Part shown: positions 22,120 through 33,904 of the stretch, one piece after another | Numbering within the stretch: position 1 is the stretch's first letter | How the letters are laid out: each line of letters starts with the position of its first letter | Assembly: GCA_027919835.1 (NCBI GenBank) | Contig: JANVFP010000004.1 | Location: 1,798,001 to 1,862,000 of the forward strand | DNA length: 64,000 nt | Origin: Lentinula raphanica | Lineage: Eukaryota; Basidiomycota; Agaricomycetes; Agaricales; Omphalotaceae | Direction: 5' to 3' | The notes under the pieces: model-generated | Seen by the model: the letters and a program-made list of their open reading frames with translations, nothing else | Told to the model about the DNA's origin: nothing | Databases searched by the model: none | Made by a program: the position numbers and the translations under genes

Positions 22120-23610
22120 AAGAATAAGAAAAATTAGAGGGATAGGAGAAACACGGGATTCTTTGGAATTGGAATTGGCGGTGGCTATTGTGATAGACTT
22201 TGCACGTAAATCCGTAAATCCAACCTCTCCATTCTATACTTAGCCTTAATCCTCTGCGGACGACAACGACTGTGACGATGGCGGGGAGGACACCGTCTGT
22301 GTATGTGTCTGATTGGTCTAAGTGGTGAAGGGAGGTGGTGGAAGCTGTACAGACATATTCACCAACGCCGTCGACGAGCGACAGGCGGAAGTTGGGCTTC
22401 GACTTCGGGTACGCCGAATGCGAACACGTCTTTGTCTTCCGAATACTCTTCGTCTTCTCCTTCTAGTTCTTCGTCAATGTAGGAACCTCCAGTGTGGATA
22501 GGATAATGTTACCCTTCATATTGTCCTTCGTACGCCCATACTCAGAGTTAATGTACTTCAGCTGCCCGAATCCGATGTCACTCTCACCGACGCTCGTCGT
22601 CGGTCTCCCACCAGGACTTGACATCGGTCGTGCTACCATCCTTCGCCACTCTCGCTTTGTTCTTGGTTGACAGTTTTGCTGTCTTCGTTGCTGTTATCGC
22701 TTCTCGCTTTGGGGGCGGTTGTAGACGTCCCTCTTATCGCTGTAGCTATATAACCTAAGCGACGGGCAGTGGGACTCAATCAGCATACGACTGAGAACTG
22801 GAAACAAAAGTCAAGAAGTAGTAACCAAGGACAACTCACAGTCTTCTTCGTCGTCCGATCTCTCCTTTATCCTTCATTCCAGACAAAAACTCAAATCAAT
22901 GAATGGCAATCAGAAAGCTAGAAAACGGATACAACAAGAAACCGGACGAGATATGAGGCGTACCTCTCTTGTGCACAGCTATGTTTGAAAAATCTGATCC
23001 TTCCGAGTGCCCTCCCCTTCGTCGCGGCTCAGACTTTTGAATGTCGGCATCATCTCACAAGCAGTCCATCAACATCATACCTTCTATCGTCTTCTGTCGT
23101 GTGTATGCCTCTCTGCCCCGGCCTAATCCGGCCAATGTCGTCATTCCTCCAGCATTCGTATTCTTCGGGCCTGGGGTACCAACAAGATTGAGCCTTCAGA
23201 CCGCCTTCCCCACTGCTGTCGAAAGTGAACGAAGGGTCATCAACAAGTCTGCAAAGCCGCTCTCAGCTCTGGATATTTAAGAGACAGAATCCAAGAACAT
23301 CACGTATCTCACAACACGATTCAGGCATGATAATTTTCGACGCGGATTCCTTTTGATGTATCGATATGAGAGCATATATACATATACCTCAGTCCTATTT
23401 TCCAAGATGCACTAGATCTGCGAAAGAATCAATCTGTGTAACCATCAGTCTTGCGAAATTCGCATATGTATACCTTCAGACCACTGCTGCTTCTTCCAGC
23501 CGCGGCCTCACAACCAATGTCCAGACCCAATACCAGTGTCCGGCCGAACCAAAATCGAAAAGCTCGATATGCGTCCTCCCACCTAAGCAAATGCATACTG
23601 ATGAGATATC
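22120..23610. other. Unassigned sequence
   Basis: No coding region with recognisable motifs and no repeat shared with the rest of the window. The frames at 22985-23280 are short and lack supporting features. Confidence 0.35.
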
Positions 23611-23620
23611 AAGATTCGAG

Positions 23621-23985
23621 TTATTGATACGAACAATTTTGACAATGAAAACGAGGCCTTTGATCGCACCTCATCTCGCACAAGAGGTGTGCAAGGGACT
23701 CTGCGAGCGGTGAGGATAAATGAAAAAAGCCAACCAAACCACTTTACCTGCTCTTCGTCTCCTAGTAGTCCTAATCGGCGGTAACCATACTCGAGTAGGG
23801 CAAGGACACTGTCTGTCCCATTGTGCTTGCCGTCGTGTATAATTCTTGGACATGCCCACTTTCCAGTACCGTCCATGGTCTACATAGGCATACAAGACCC
23901 CAGGCCCATCTGCCAACGATGTGGGACGCGCTCGACGCAACGCGTAGAGTGAAAGTAGTTCGTGTTTCGTTCGACCTCTCGCCAT
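23621..23985 (-). CDS. Small GIY-YIG/T5orf172-like protein, two exons
   Basis: Exons 23985-23748 and 23700-23621, separated by a 47-bp GT..AG intron (23701-23747), give 105 residues. The core shows GPGVLYAYVD and YWKVGMS (the two strands of a GIY-YIG fold), then RRQAQWDRQCPCPTRVWLPP and RRRAESLAHLL, where the Glu is in the place of the catalytic acid. Small fungal GIY-YIG proteins of this type usually continue after the RPR-hydrophobic-C-x2-C segment; here the protein stops at RPRFHCQNCSYQ, so the C-terminus may be truncated. Substrate and role are unknown; nuclease activity is only suggested by the fold. The neighbours are relics, so the gene may also be decaying. Confidence 0.7.
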
Positions 23986-23999
23986 GAATTTAGATTAGC

Positions 24000-25390
24000 T
24001 ATTCAAAGTAGAATTGAGATGAGGTGTTAAACCAGAGGATGACCGCCTTGAGCTGAAAGGGATGATGGTCGGGGGTATGCAGAGTGTATGCCGATACGCA
24101 ACAAGAGCAGGAGGAGCGCGACGATAGTGATGGTAAGTCGGCTGCAGGAGATTACAAACCAGATCCAGCAGTGATTAGATGCACTGAGCGTCTTGTCGAG
24201 AATCAGCTACTGCCAGCTAAAGAAAATCAATTCCATGCTTGGCAGATGAAAGTGAGGGATAACGCACCTAGTGAGCAGGATATTCAATGTCCATTTTCTG
24301 TGCAAACCTTCTCTAGATAACTTGATTTATGAGGACGGCGTCAGTCATCCAATTCCGTTACTACACAGATCCTTGGACTTGGTAGTTGGAGATGAGGGTG
24401 AACGCGCAAGCCTCTTTGATACCCGAAGCTGTAGTAAAACTCCTCAATTACAACAAAACAAAAAAATCAACTTTAGACAGATGGGCTGGCTGACGAATAA
24501 CATTGCGGGTATATAAGGTATTATGACGGGTAGACCTCCATCGTGATTCGGCTAGTCTGTGCGACCTCTGTTCCAAGATATGCAGCATGAAGACTAACGA
24601 TCAAAAGGAAAGTGAGACTTGGGGAAATTTTTCGACGGGTTAAGCGTAAGACGAACCAGTAAATGTGTCCTAGTAGGTGCCGAGAGCTTTTTCGAACCAA
24701 TGTCATTCAAGACGACCCTTTTGCAGACAGTCATGTTGATCTGGGAGAGTGACAAGATCTGAGGCAAGTCCGAACTGCTCAGACAAACTGGTCAACCTTT
24801 CTTTGCTTGTTTGCTCAATGCATGGGGCGCCCACGATTCCAGAGCGCATTTATCCTCGCTTGACTCATTCCTCGAGTGCAGCTAACTTACATCGAGTCTG
24901 TGCATGCCCTTCCCTGAGCATTCCTGTAGGTATATACCAACTGCCATCAGTCGTCGTTGGGTGAAAGATATTACCGCAGGTAATGGAACAATAGGGAAGG
25001 CCGTAGCCTAACTAGCTACCTACATGACTACACTAGGACGAAACCAAATGTAGAGGTAGAGCGAAGGATCAGGAATCAATCGCAGATGTTCGCCCTCTAC
25101 GCTCGAAAACACCCCTTCCGTGAGGTAGCAGTACGACTAGAAAGCATAGGCTAAGAATAAAGAAAAGTGTCAAGCCATAAGAATTGGGCCTCGCAACAAA
25201 CGAGCTCACAGGATCATTGGTTCCATCAACACTCGCGACGACACTATTACCAGCTATGGAAGCCTCGAGCTCGCGAATCCGTTGGTGTAGTTTCTCGACG
25301 TAAACTTCTCGATGTAAGCTTCAGCAGTGTCTTGGTCTTTCAGTAGATCTTGTCGTTCCTCTTCAAGAGACCGAAGTCGGTCCAATTCCC
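24000..25390. other. Unassigned sequence
   Basis: Short frames only (for example 24084-24320 plus), none with a recognisable domain or splice-consistent extension. No repeat relation to other parts of the window was seen. Confidence 0.35.
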
Positions 25391-25400
25391 AGTTCTACTT

Positions 25401-25664
25401 TCACAGTTCTACTAAAGTCATTAATGAGTGCACTGATACACCTCGTTGTCTACGCACCACCAACTCGTCAAGTTCGTTTTCCTTTTTGGCCAACTGAACT
25501 GAATTGAATGCTAGTTGGATATCCTTCCTAGAAATCTCTGCATCCTTCAACATGTCGTCTTTCTTCTTCATGATTAACTCCTCGTCTTTTGCATTTAGCT
25601 TCACTTGGGTCTCATCGTCGAGCACCTTCAGTTCTCTTCGAAAAGCCCACTTCGAAAAGCCCAC
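25401..25664 (-). pseudogene. Coiled-coil reading frame of unknown origin
   Basis: An 87-codon frame rich in Lys/Glu/Asp with heptad-like spacing (DEELIMKKKDDMLKDAE, LAKKENELDEL) predicts a coiled coil. It lies just beyond the recyclin-like fragment on the same strand. It could be an exon of a decayed neighbour; no family is recognised. Confidence 0.4.
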
Positions 25665-25739
25665 GGCTTCTAGGCTATCAATCGGATCTTCTGCTCAATG
25701 CCCACAAAGTAAGAACACAAAAGGCATGAATGAACCATC

Positions 25740-26320
25740 TTACCGTATAGCGACGTCCGGGCGAGCAGCTTCGAACGCGGGTTTGATGGCTTCGGTCTCT
25801 TCGTCAAGATATTCATCCATGTTAGTTTCGAACATACGGAAGCTGAATGATAGTATAAGTGAGCTCCGCGACCTTTCACAAGAGTAGCGGCTCTCACACG
25901 ACGTCTTCTGCGCTGGTCCGTGAAGTGGATCCTCCGCCTGCTGCTATGATGGTGTCGACCATCTTCCAAGCTTCTCGAAAGCTTGCCGCTGTGGCTTTCA
26001 AATACACTTCGATGGCTATTTCACGCGCACGAGCCAAGACCGTGAAGATGTACTCCCCGACGACTTTTGAGTCAACGCGTTCGGAAAAGGAAATGAGGAC
26101 GCCGGCTTCGGGAGGGAACACTCGAACAGCGCGAGAGCAACGGGGGCTTGTGAACAAGTCCAGAGATATGCGAGCATAGACGTAACATAGTCTCGGAAGC
26201 CCCTTCGAGGCAAAGGGTTCCCGGTTCTCTGGGAGAAATGAGAAGGGAACGGTATAGCGGATCATTGGTGAGAGCAAGAGCATCCTCCCTCTTTCGATCC
26301 TTCTGCACGCGATGATCAAA
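25740..26320 (-). pseudogene. Recyclin/Sec10-like (exocyst-related) fragment
   Basis: The minus strand encodes GLPRLCYVYARISLDLFTSP, RVFPPEAGVLISFSERV, VVGEYIFTVLARAREIA and EVYLKATAASFREAWKMVD, followed after a frame break or intron by a segment containing FRMFETNMDEYLDEETEAIK. This order matches fungal recyclin-type F-box proteins and Sec10, which act in vesicle recycling and exocytosis. Only about 170-190 residues of a protein usually near 800-900 aa are present, and no flanking exons were found, so it is a fragment. The assignment rests on motif memory. Confidence 0.6.
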
Positions 26321-26359
26321 AAACACGCGTGGACCCAATGGGACGTCTGCGGACAAGCA

Positions 26360-28180
26360 AAAGATCGATTTTCATTGCGGCGGAGTGAGATCGTGGTGAG
26401 GTGTGGGGAGAGAGCGATTTGATAGTTGATGTCGTTGATACGAGTTTACGATAGCACGACAACAACAACGATAATGTCGATTGACGAAGAGTTGGACGTT
26501 GTAGTTACATATATATGTGTATGTGGTGTAAAGGTGCGGCCAACGAATAGCGACGAATTTTTGAGCTTAAGAGAAGTCAGCAAGTAAGCGAGTGAGAAAA
26601 AGGGAACGTACCTACATAGCACCTCGTATGTTCACCGTTAGCCTCTCCCCCTCCTCCTACGAGTCCTTGGGCCCTCGGTCTTGTGCACGGAATAGAAAGG
26701 AAATGTATAGGTTGGATTGAGAGAGAGGCACGATAGGGTGTTCCGGGATTATGTGAGATGTTCGGCGGTTGCCCGTAAACGCAGCTCCACTGCTTTGAGT
26801 ATTTGAAGTGCGTAAAAGAGTTGCATGAAAGTGATCATGGATTCAAGCAGGTTGGTTGTTCCCAAGTAATAAAACGAGGTGTCCGTTTGCGCAGACAATT
26901 GAATTCTCGGAGGCAGCTTTGGTTTAGGTTTGGTCTGTTGATGAGGACATAGTGTCTGAGATAAGGAAGTCTTTGGATGAGTATTACCTCTCAGAATACC
27001 CCGAATTCACGCGACACGTACCTCTCCCTGGCTTCTCGTTCTCCCAGAGTCCAACATCCATCATTGAAAACTAGCACTTCTGCTTGAAAATGCAGAACCC
27101 GAATTCGAGCCCGGATGCGACCTAAGCCTGTGAGGGCTGTTGTAAGTCCCAAACCAGAATGAACGCCTGTAAGATGTTCTAATTTCCGAATTGCAAGGAC
27201 GGTCAAGACATCGTGCATCATGGATCAGCGTCGGCGTCTGTGTTGAGCAAGCGAGATCATGATATCATATAGCTATTTTTTCCGACTTGCTGGCTCCAAT
27301 TCAGCAGCTATGTTTGAGTCATCCTGACCAGCGACGGAAAGATTAAAGCTCGACATTTGAAAGAACGAACTTGGTAGAGGTGGTCCAGAAGTGAGGCGGT
27401 CCAGAGGTGGTGATGTCGAGAAAGAGATATCGTGTAAAAGTTGAAACCAACTCACGATGTCTCGGATGAGCGCTTGATCAAGCGTGCACACTCAGACCTC
27501 TTCTCTCTCCAAAATTAACGTACCCAGGTACCCAACGTCTACCCCTCCCCCAATAAATCTTCAGAAAGGATCCCTCCATTTGCTCACTTCTTCCTCTTAG
27601 CTCGTTGCAATGCTTACAAGCCACATGTACAAACTCGCCTGCAAGTTCTATGTCGCAAATGGACCTGCTTGCGGATCTCGGTTAGTAGGCAGTTAGTACT
27701 AAGGCCTAAGGACTCGGTCGGGATGAATCGACCGGAATGGGCTAGGTTGGATTAGGCTGAGGCAGAGGGACGTACACGACGGAAGACAATTGAAGGTATG
27801 AATCTGATAGACTGCTTGAGATATAATACTGACGAATTATTCGAAAGCTCAACATAGCGACGAGAAAGGGACGGAACTGGAAGGATTAGTCTCAGGATAT
27901 CTATACACGAGAGAGGTACGTGCCGTGTTTGTGGATTTCTGAGTGAAAATATTAACATTAATATTCAGATCTCAGACGTCAGGCATACGTCCCATATCTC
28001 GAATGTTCTTCTTTCCTTCAGACGCTCATCAAACAAACGGGGTCGTTTTTCTCGCACCATCCAGTATATTTCAATGTCTAGCCGGACAAACCTACTCTAC
28101 AGCTCCTTCCTTACGAACCTTACGAACCCTCATCATCCACATTCCCCCACATCTGAAGCGCAGTAAACCAGGCAGAAGTT
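26360..28180. other. Unassigned sequence
   Basis: Frames such as 26991-27221 minus and 27273-27491 minus have no recognisable motifs. No repeat in common with other regions was noticed. Confidence 0.35.
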
Positions 28181-28187
28181 CCGCTCA

Positions 28188-29133
28188 ATGATCCCTCCTC
28201 TTTCTCAAGAGATGATCGCCATGATCATCGACCAAGCCTCTGTCATTATTGATGTCGCAGCGAAGGTTGACTCGTTGGCAGTGTCTGACGATGTTGCGTT
28301 ACGAGCTTGCAATTGGACGAAGGAATTTGTCGTCGCCCTCGTGAGTACCGTACCTCAATCATCTCAATCTGCTGCTTTTCCTATCTGTTGAATGCTATTG
28401 TTATCAATCTATCACTGACACTGCTATCCTGCTATGCATCAGATCCAGAGCTGATACGGAAAGATCACCCACGACCGTGACCTCACAAACGACCGCAACA
28501 CCTCCTCCTACCCCTCACCTCCCCGACTCAACGACGCCCTATCCAAAGCCGACTCGTTCCTCCTGCAGCACACCCATTGGTCCTGGGATGATCCCTGGCT
28601 CCATTCGCGCTGGAAGCGCGCGGCAGAGGAGCAAAAGAAAGTCTGGGAGGCTGAGGAGGAAAGGTTGAAGAGGGTTAGGGAGGAGAAGGAGGAACGGGAA
28701 ATGCAGGAACGGTTGAAGAGGATTATAAAAGAGAAAGAACGTAGTCTCCCAAAGGCAGACAACAAATACCTCTTGACACTTCGAGTCGAGGTATATAGAG
28801 AAAGAACGGTCACAGAGGCTCAAAGCCGGACAAGAAGAAGAAAACGCTCAGCGGGTCGCTGAGACCCAAGCGTACCTTGCGATGAAAGACGAGACCGTTG
28901 TGTTCGATTACCCTACTGACGAGAAGTGGGAAGCTCTTTGTAATGAACATCCGCTGCAGGAAGACCCGTTGTCGACGTTTTTCGAGTTCAAGACGATGGA
29001 TCTATCACTGAATTTTGATGACACCCTGGATCTTCACGGAGCCCATCAACATTTTCAATGTTCATCTGACATCCTCACACCGCGGCGGGGACATGTTTTC
29101 TACTTTTGGAAAATCATGAGGAAAGCTTTTTGA
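28188..29133 (+). pseudogene. Hypothetical gene, possibly multi-exon, Lys/Glu-rich
   Basis: A first frame (28188 on) reads MIPPLSQEMIAMIIDQASV and ends near a possible donor GTGAGT at 28340. A later stretch (about 28490-28860) is strongly charged and helical (RVREEKEEREMQERLKR). A third piece (28882-29100) contains DETVVFDYPTDEKWEALCNE. Amino-acid composition and order suggest one decayed or poorly resolved gene, but I could not build a fully consistent splice model and recognise no family. Confidence 0.4.
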
Positions 29134-29560
29134 AAATTTGTGATTTTGTGGAGATTTTCCAACTCTGAAAAATGGACTTTTGCCACTGTAGAAAAAATTT
29201 TGGAAAAATCCAGTTTGTCAAAACTTTTCCAAAGTTGGAAAACCGCGGTCCGTGCCGATCCAGGGCGCCCCGGGGTGGACCGAAAATTTCCAACTTTGAA
29301 AAAGTTTCGAGAAAATAGGTTTTTACTAATTTTTATGCAGAGCAGCAAATCATTGATTTCCACAAATTGAAAGGTCAGCAGAAATCAGATTGTTTCCAAG
29401 ACCTTTCCAAGATTTTTTCTAAAAGTAGAAAAATTCAGTCAGCCGCGGTGTCAATGGTCCATGCACATGCACATGTCAAATGTCGAAAATCGGGCTCGGC
29501 TGGTCCCGGTGGTCCGGATGTTGTGGATGTCGTAGGGCAACAATGTGATAGAGCTTGGGC
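29100..29560. repeat. AT-rich imperfect inverted repeats with TTTCCAA/TTGGAAA words
   Basis: Short inverted elements such as TTTTCCAAAGTTGGAAA recur at 29155-29170, 29220-29245 and 29285-29305, with two CCGCGGT motifs between or beside them. It may be a degraded transposon end. The short frames here are not supported as genes. Confidence 0.4.
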
Positions 29561-30835
29561 CTGACAGGCCCGAAGAATCACCTGTAGCTAGTGCGACTGC
29601 TAGTCAACCTGATGCGAAATATGATGAGCATTCCCGTCCAGCATCCTATTGATAGTGGAACACCAAACTGTCAGCGCTCCACCCACACTCGACCTTCAAT
29701 CTGTTCCCGTTAGACATGCATGATTCAGAGGGCTAGCGCTCTTTTGTCCAAGAAATGGATTTTACTTTGGTGACGGAGAGGGAGGCAGGGAGGGAGAAGG
29801 AGAAGGAGAAGAAGAGGGAAAGGGGAAGGGTGTACTGCGCTCTTTCCATCTCTTCGAGTTCCGCTTCCTCGTACTCCTCCTTTGAACATGGACAACTTGT
29901 GTCCTACTCGAATATCTAGTAAAACAAAAAGCCCGTCAGAGTTGTCGTATCAAAGTTCGAGCTCGGAATTTGAATGAGAAAGGGGGTCAGATTATGTGGG
30001 TGTACATGGCGTTGATCATGGTCTCAAAGCCCTTTGTCTGCTTTCGACAATGCTTCTCTAGAATCTACTTGAACGATGGATTTCATCCATTCGGTCTCCC
30101 CTCCCTTGATCATATTCCTTCTTCGTGCTTCAATCTTCCCCTCGAGCCCTTCCTTCCCTCAAGTTCCTTGCCATTGGGTCATACTCAGACATCCGAAGAC
30201 AAGTCCATCCGAGTTGGAGTTGTTGAGACTCGAAAGCGATATCGTGAGGCTGGGCTGAGGTTGTTGTTTTATGTGCAGGACAAGGTTTGAATGGTATTGA
30301 AGTTGTGTTCAAATTTGTTAGACGTTGGACGTTGATGTTGAACCTTCCAACATTGTGGTTGTGGTTAATATCGGGCATTGAACGTCGTGGTTGAGCAGTC
30401 CTGGTCAACGATCATCGATCATCATTGACATCAACTTTGAAGCGCTTGATTGGGCGTCAATTTGGGATAGAGTATTCTGATAGTATTCATCTCTTCGACC
30501 ATCGCGGCCATTGGCCAGAGTGTCAATATGCATGCTATGGGTACGATCCCATTTCTCATTGTCTACACGCTGTCCGCTCCTTCTCTTCTCTCTTTCGATC
30601 GACCTCAACCCTCAAGATCAACCCTGAGCCCTCAGCGTTTCTCCCTCCTTTCATAAACCTTCTCGTTGTCCAAGGCTGCGTTCGATCTTCTATGTCAGTA
30701 ATTTCCTTCGACAACATGTGTATGATTCACAAACATGGTTTTTAGGTCAACACAAGAATGTCTATAATGGGCGACCGCCTTCTAACTTGATCAGCAATAT
30801 GTTGACTGGTGGTCTTGCATTTCTGCTGGTGAACT
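29561..30835. other. Unassigned sequence
   Basis: A purine-rich run (29775-29830) and short frames without recognisable motifs. Confidence 0.35.
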
Positions 30836-32112
30836 TTGTTGGAGGATCCAACAAAATGCCAAGCCCATTTGAGGATATCTTTTGGAAGATGGCTCACTGA
30901 TGAAGGAAAATGTTGGACTAGGATAGTAGTGAGATGCAACAGCTCGATTTTGAACATGTCATCAGTCTCTGTGAAGGGATTTCCCTCCAGAATGCAGCGC
31001 CAAATTAGGCTCTATCGTCCAGGATTTGGTAGCCCAGGCAAAGCGCGATAACTCCAACATGCAGGATGTATATCTCATTCTGCATCAACTAACCAACAGG
31101 TTCACTGCCCTGTGCTTAGATAATTCCTGGTCACGAACAATCGCTGGACATGCCTGTATCAGGATGATGACAGAAGCTCCAGAAATTGGTACCAAGTGGG
31201 TATCCAAACGCAAAATCGATCTCGTCCGTGCCTTGCTGCATATTTCGACGGACCTCCCAGCGGATCTACCTGAGGTTGTACGATACTGCGTCAGCTTGAC
31301 TCCTCCTCTACTGGATCTCAATGACGAGTTACTCCGGCTTCTTCACGAGACTCTTGCTTTGGCTGATGCTGAAGATGCGGCCTTGCTTGGCAGAAGTAAT
31401 CCGAGGCAGGGCATGATCAAGATGACTAAACTTTGGGTGTCTTGTATCAAATTGTTGACTGCTTCCATGCCTATGACAGATTTCTTCCAGAAACACCCTC
31501 AGACGAGGCAAAGGTATGGTATAGTGATCTCCCTTGCATCTTTCTGAAGATTAACACTCAATTCTCAGAGTGACCGGAGTGTACTTTAAATCTTTATATT
31601 CTCCTTCCTCTAAAGTCAACTTGACTTCATGAGGGCCTCAGAATGGTCTTAGCTCATCAAAGCAGGTTACCAAAAGAGCTTTAGCAAACTGGATTACGCC
31701 CTATCTTGATGAACTTGGCTGACCCCAAGCATTTGTCTGTCCCTGGGCTGGAGGGTTTGGCTCGGCTGTTGGAGCTCTTGACCAATTACTTCAAGGTTGA
31801 AATAGGGCACAAGCTACTCGATTGTTTTCATTTTGTCGCCGATCCTCAAATGCTGCAGGCATCATCCAGATCACCTTTGGGCGAGAACGAAGGCATTACA
31901 AAGCTTGTCCGGCTTGCAAATATCTTCCATCTCTTGCCTACTGTGGCTAATATATTCCTCAATAACCTTGTCAATGCTATTGTCCAAAAAGAGGCCCAAA
32001 TGCATTTCTCCAGTCAAAAGTCCTTTCCCCGAACCACTGGCCAAATATCTGGATAGATATCCGGATGAAGGAGTGCAGTTCTTCATTGACAATCTACACC
32101 TTCCTCGACATC

Positions 32113-32341
32113 TGCATCAGGAAAAGTACCCGTGGCCTAGGTAACCCAAAGATACCCCCCAAAACCTAGGCTCTCCCAAAGCACCCAAAGAAATCTGAGG
32201 CAAGCTCAGACTTGCCCAGGCTTTTCCAGGCAAACTCAGGCTTGCTCAGGCTTTTTCAGGCAAATTCAAAGTTTTTAAACTGCTGAGGTTTTGGGGGGTA
32301 TCTCTAGGCAGCCTAGGCACCAGGTCAGTTTTGCTGATGTG
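32113..32341. mobile_element. MITE, CATCAGG family, in Tra1 copy A
   Basis: The 225-bp element 32115-32339 begins CATCAGGAAAA and ends TTTTGCTGATG, flanked by TG at 32113-32114 and 32340-32341. The homologous uninterrupted sequence is present in Tra1 copy B near 39410 (read on the minus strand CGACATCTGAGAACTTTG), so this is a documented filled/empty site pair with a 2-bp duplication. The interior is nearly palindromic. Confidence 0.9.
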
Positions 32342-32913
32342 AGAACTTTGAGAAGCATCCTTCAGGCTCAGCTTGCTCCGAATGCACAGTGTGTCCTCGC
32401 ATCTCATACGAACACCATTCTGGCCATTGGTATACACAGTAACGATTGCATAATCCCAGCTCTTTTGCTCTTCGCGGATCTGGCTGAGCTCGATCATTGT
32501 TGGATTTTAGACCATGCCAACATGATGGAATCATTGCTTGCTTTGTGGGACACAGGGATGCAACAACCCGAGCGAGAGGTCATACAACGTCACAACCTGA
32601 TGATGTCAATTTTCTGTTCAGCACTCAAAGCTTCCCCTCGAATAGATCTCATCTTCGCGCTCGTTGCAATTTATACCCGCAACCTCAAAATTGACATGGT
32701 CCGAACGACACATTTTCTATATCAACATGTTGCACTCAGCAGCGACACCATCTTCCAGCGAAACCTACTCCTCCGCTTCCTGACCTGGTTCGAAACGAGT
32801 ACCTGCTCTTTGTCTCATAAAGCATACTTTATCCGCTATATCGTATCCCCTACGCTGCTCGTCCAGCCCAACAAAACTCCTTCAAGCAGCATCTTTTGGA
32901 CACCTCATTCATC

Positions 32914-33115
32914 GACATCAGAAAAAATGTTCCTGGCTCTGAAGTCTTCTGAGACACCCCCCCAAAGCCTGGAGACACCAGAGATTTTGAAAGCACTTTG
33001 AGTTTCTCCAGGCATCCTCAAAGTGCTTTCAGAATCTCTGGAGCACTTCAAAGATCTCAGGGCTTTTGGGGGGTGTCTTTAGAGTCTTTGGAGCTGAGGT
33101 ATTTTTCCTGATGGA
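32914..33115. mobile_element. MITE, CATCAGG family, second in Tra1 copy A
   Basis: The 198-bp element 32916-33113 begins CATCAGAAAAAATGTTCC and ends TTTTTCCTGATG. It is flanked by GA on both sides (32914-32915, 33114-33115). Removing the element and one GA restores a Tra1-like reading (SFIDGLHSLIW). Its interior matches the copy at 47310-47506 closely. Confidence 0.88.
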
Positions 33116-33429
33116 TGGTCTCCACAGCCTAATTTGGCGCTGCATTCTGGAGGGAAATCCCTTCACAGAGACTGATGACATGTTCAAAATTGAGCTCTTG
33201 CATCTCACTACTATCCTAGTCCAACATTTTCCTTCATTAGTGAGCCATCTTCCAAAAGATATCCTCAAATGTACTTGGCATTTTGTTGGATCCTCCAACG
33301 ATCCAATTGTGAAGGAGACTGCCTTTCTTCTGAATGCTCGTTTCTTTGTTGTTTTCGGTATGTGCTTCTTCTTGCTCACACTCGATACGGTATGTGAGAG
33401 GTTGGGCTTTCAACATTCTCTATTAACCC

Positions 33430-33904
33430 CAGTTCTTCTCAAGGGGTGACGGCAACTTCAGCAATGCAAGGAAAGCGTTGAAGACTTGCCTATGTGGAGT
33501 AGGCGCTTCGGGTAATTGAGTGATGTGATCTTCAAGGGCCTCTCGGTTCTCCAGCCAGTCTTCTACCCACCACGCGCTCTCCAAGATCAAATCATAATTC
33601 CCTTCGATTCAACCGAGTTCATACAAAAGCTCCCATTGTTGGAGTTTCTCTGCTGAGAGGATCCAACGATCTTCCCACAAACAGTACTCCTGTTCAGTGT
33701 AAGGTATGGCGCCACTTTGTGCACGTTGCTGTACTGTCTCGTAAGCGTTCATTGCCTGATCCCCCATACCATTCTGTTCTAGGGCAATCGCGTTATTCGT
33801 TTCCGGCTGGAGATAGCGCCGTCGCCACAGGCCATAGAACATGTCATCTTCAGCAATCTCAGAATACACATCAGCAAGAGAGTCCAGGACATTATCTCGG
33901 AGCC
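33430..33904 (-). pseudogene. Tra1-like FAT-domain fragment left of FB-B
   Basis: The minus strand reads RDNVLDSLADVYSEI, EDDMFYGLWRRRYLQPETN, RAQSGAIPYTEQEYCLWEDR, LSAEKLQQWELLYELG, then an in-frame stop, then NYDLILESAWWVEDWLENRE. This is a continuous part of the Tra1 FAT domain with one nonsense codon near 33608. It continues on the other side of FB-B at 36934, where the preceding residues are found. The kinase domain is not in the window. Confidence 0.85.

Larger units (their letters stand above)
30836..33450 (+). pseudogene. Tra1/TRRAP-like pseudogene, inverted copy A
   Basis: Tra1 is the very large PIKK-family scaffold of the SAGA and NuA4 complexes. Plus-strand pieces in protein order include QDVYLILHQLTNRFTALCLD, LVRALLHISTDLPADLPE, RYCVSLTPPLLDLNDELLRL, SMPMTDFFQKHPQTRQR, MNLADPKHLSVPGLEGLARL, LDRYPDEGVQFFIDNLHLPRH, HNLMMSIFCSALKASPRID, LLRFLTWFETS and DDMFKIELLHLTTILVQHFP. 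All are HEAT-repeat segments of Tra1. Lesions: an internal deletion between PADLPE and VVRYC, frameshifts near 31550-31700 and 32880, two MITE insertions, and at 30836-31010 an antisense scrap of its own 33114-33300 segment. Not functional. Confidence 0.85.

Noticed and set aside
29100..29560. Protein-coding ORFs on both strands (29100-29363 and 29140-29370)
   Set aside because: They mirror each other because the sequence is an imperfect inverted repeat; no conserved motif.
19000..30800. A secondary-metabolite or transporter gene cluster suggested by the OPT relic
   Set aside because: The OPT sequence is truncated and frame-broken, and its neighbours are unrelated relics.
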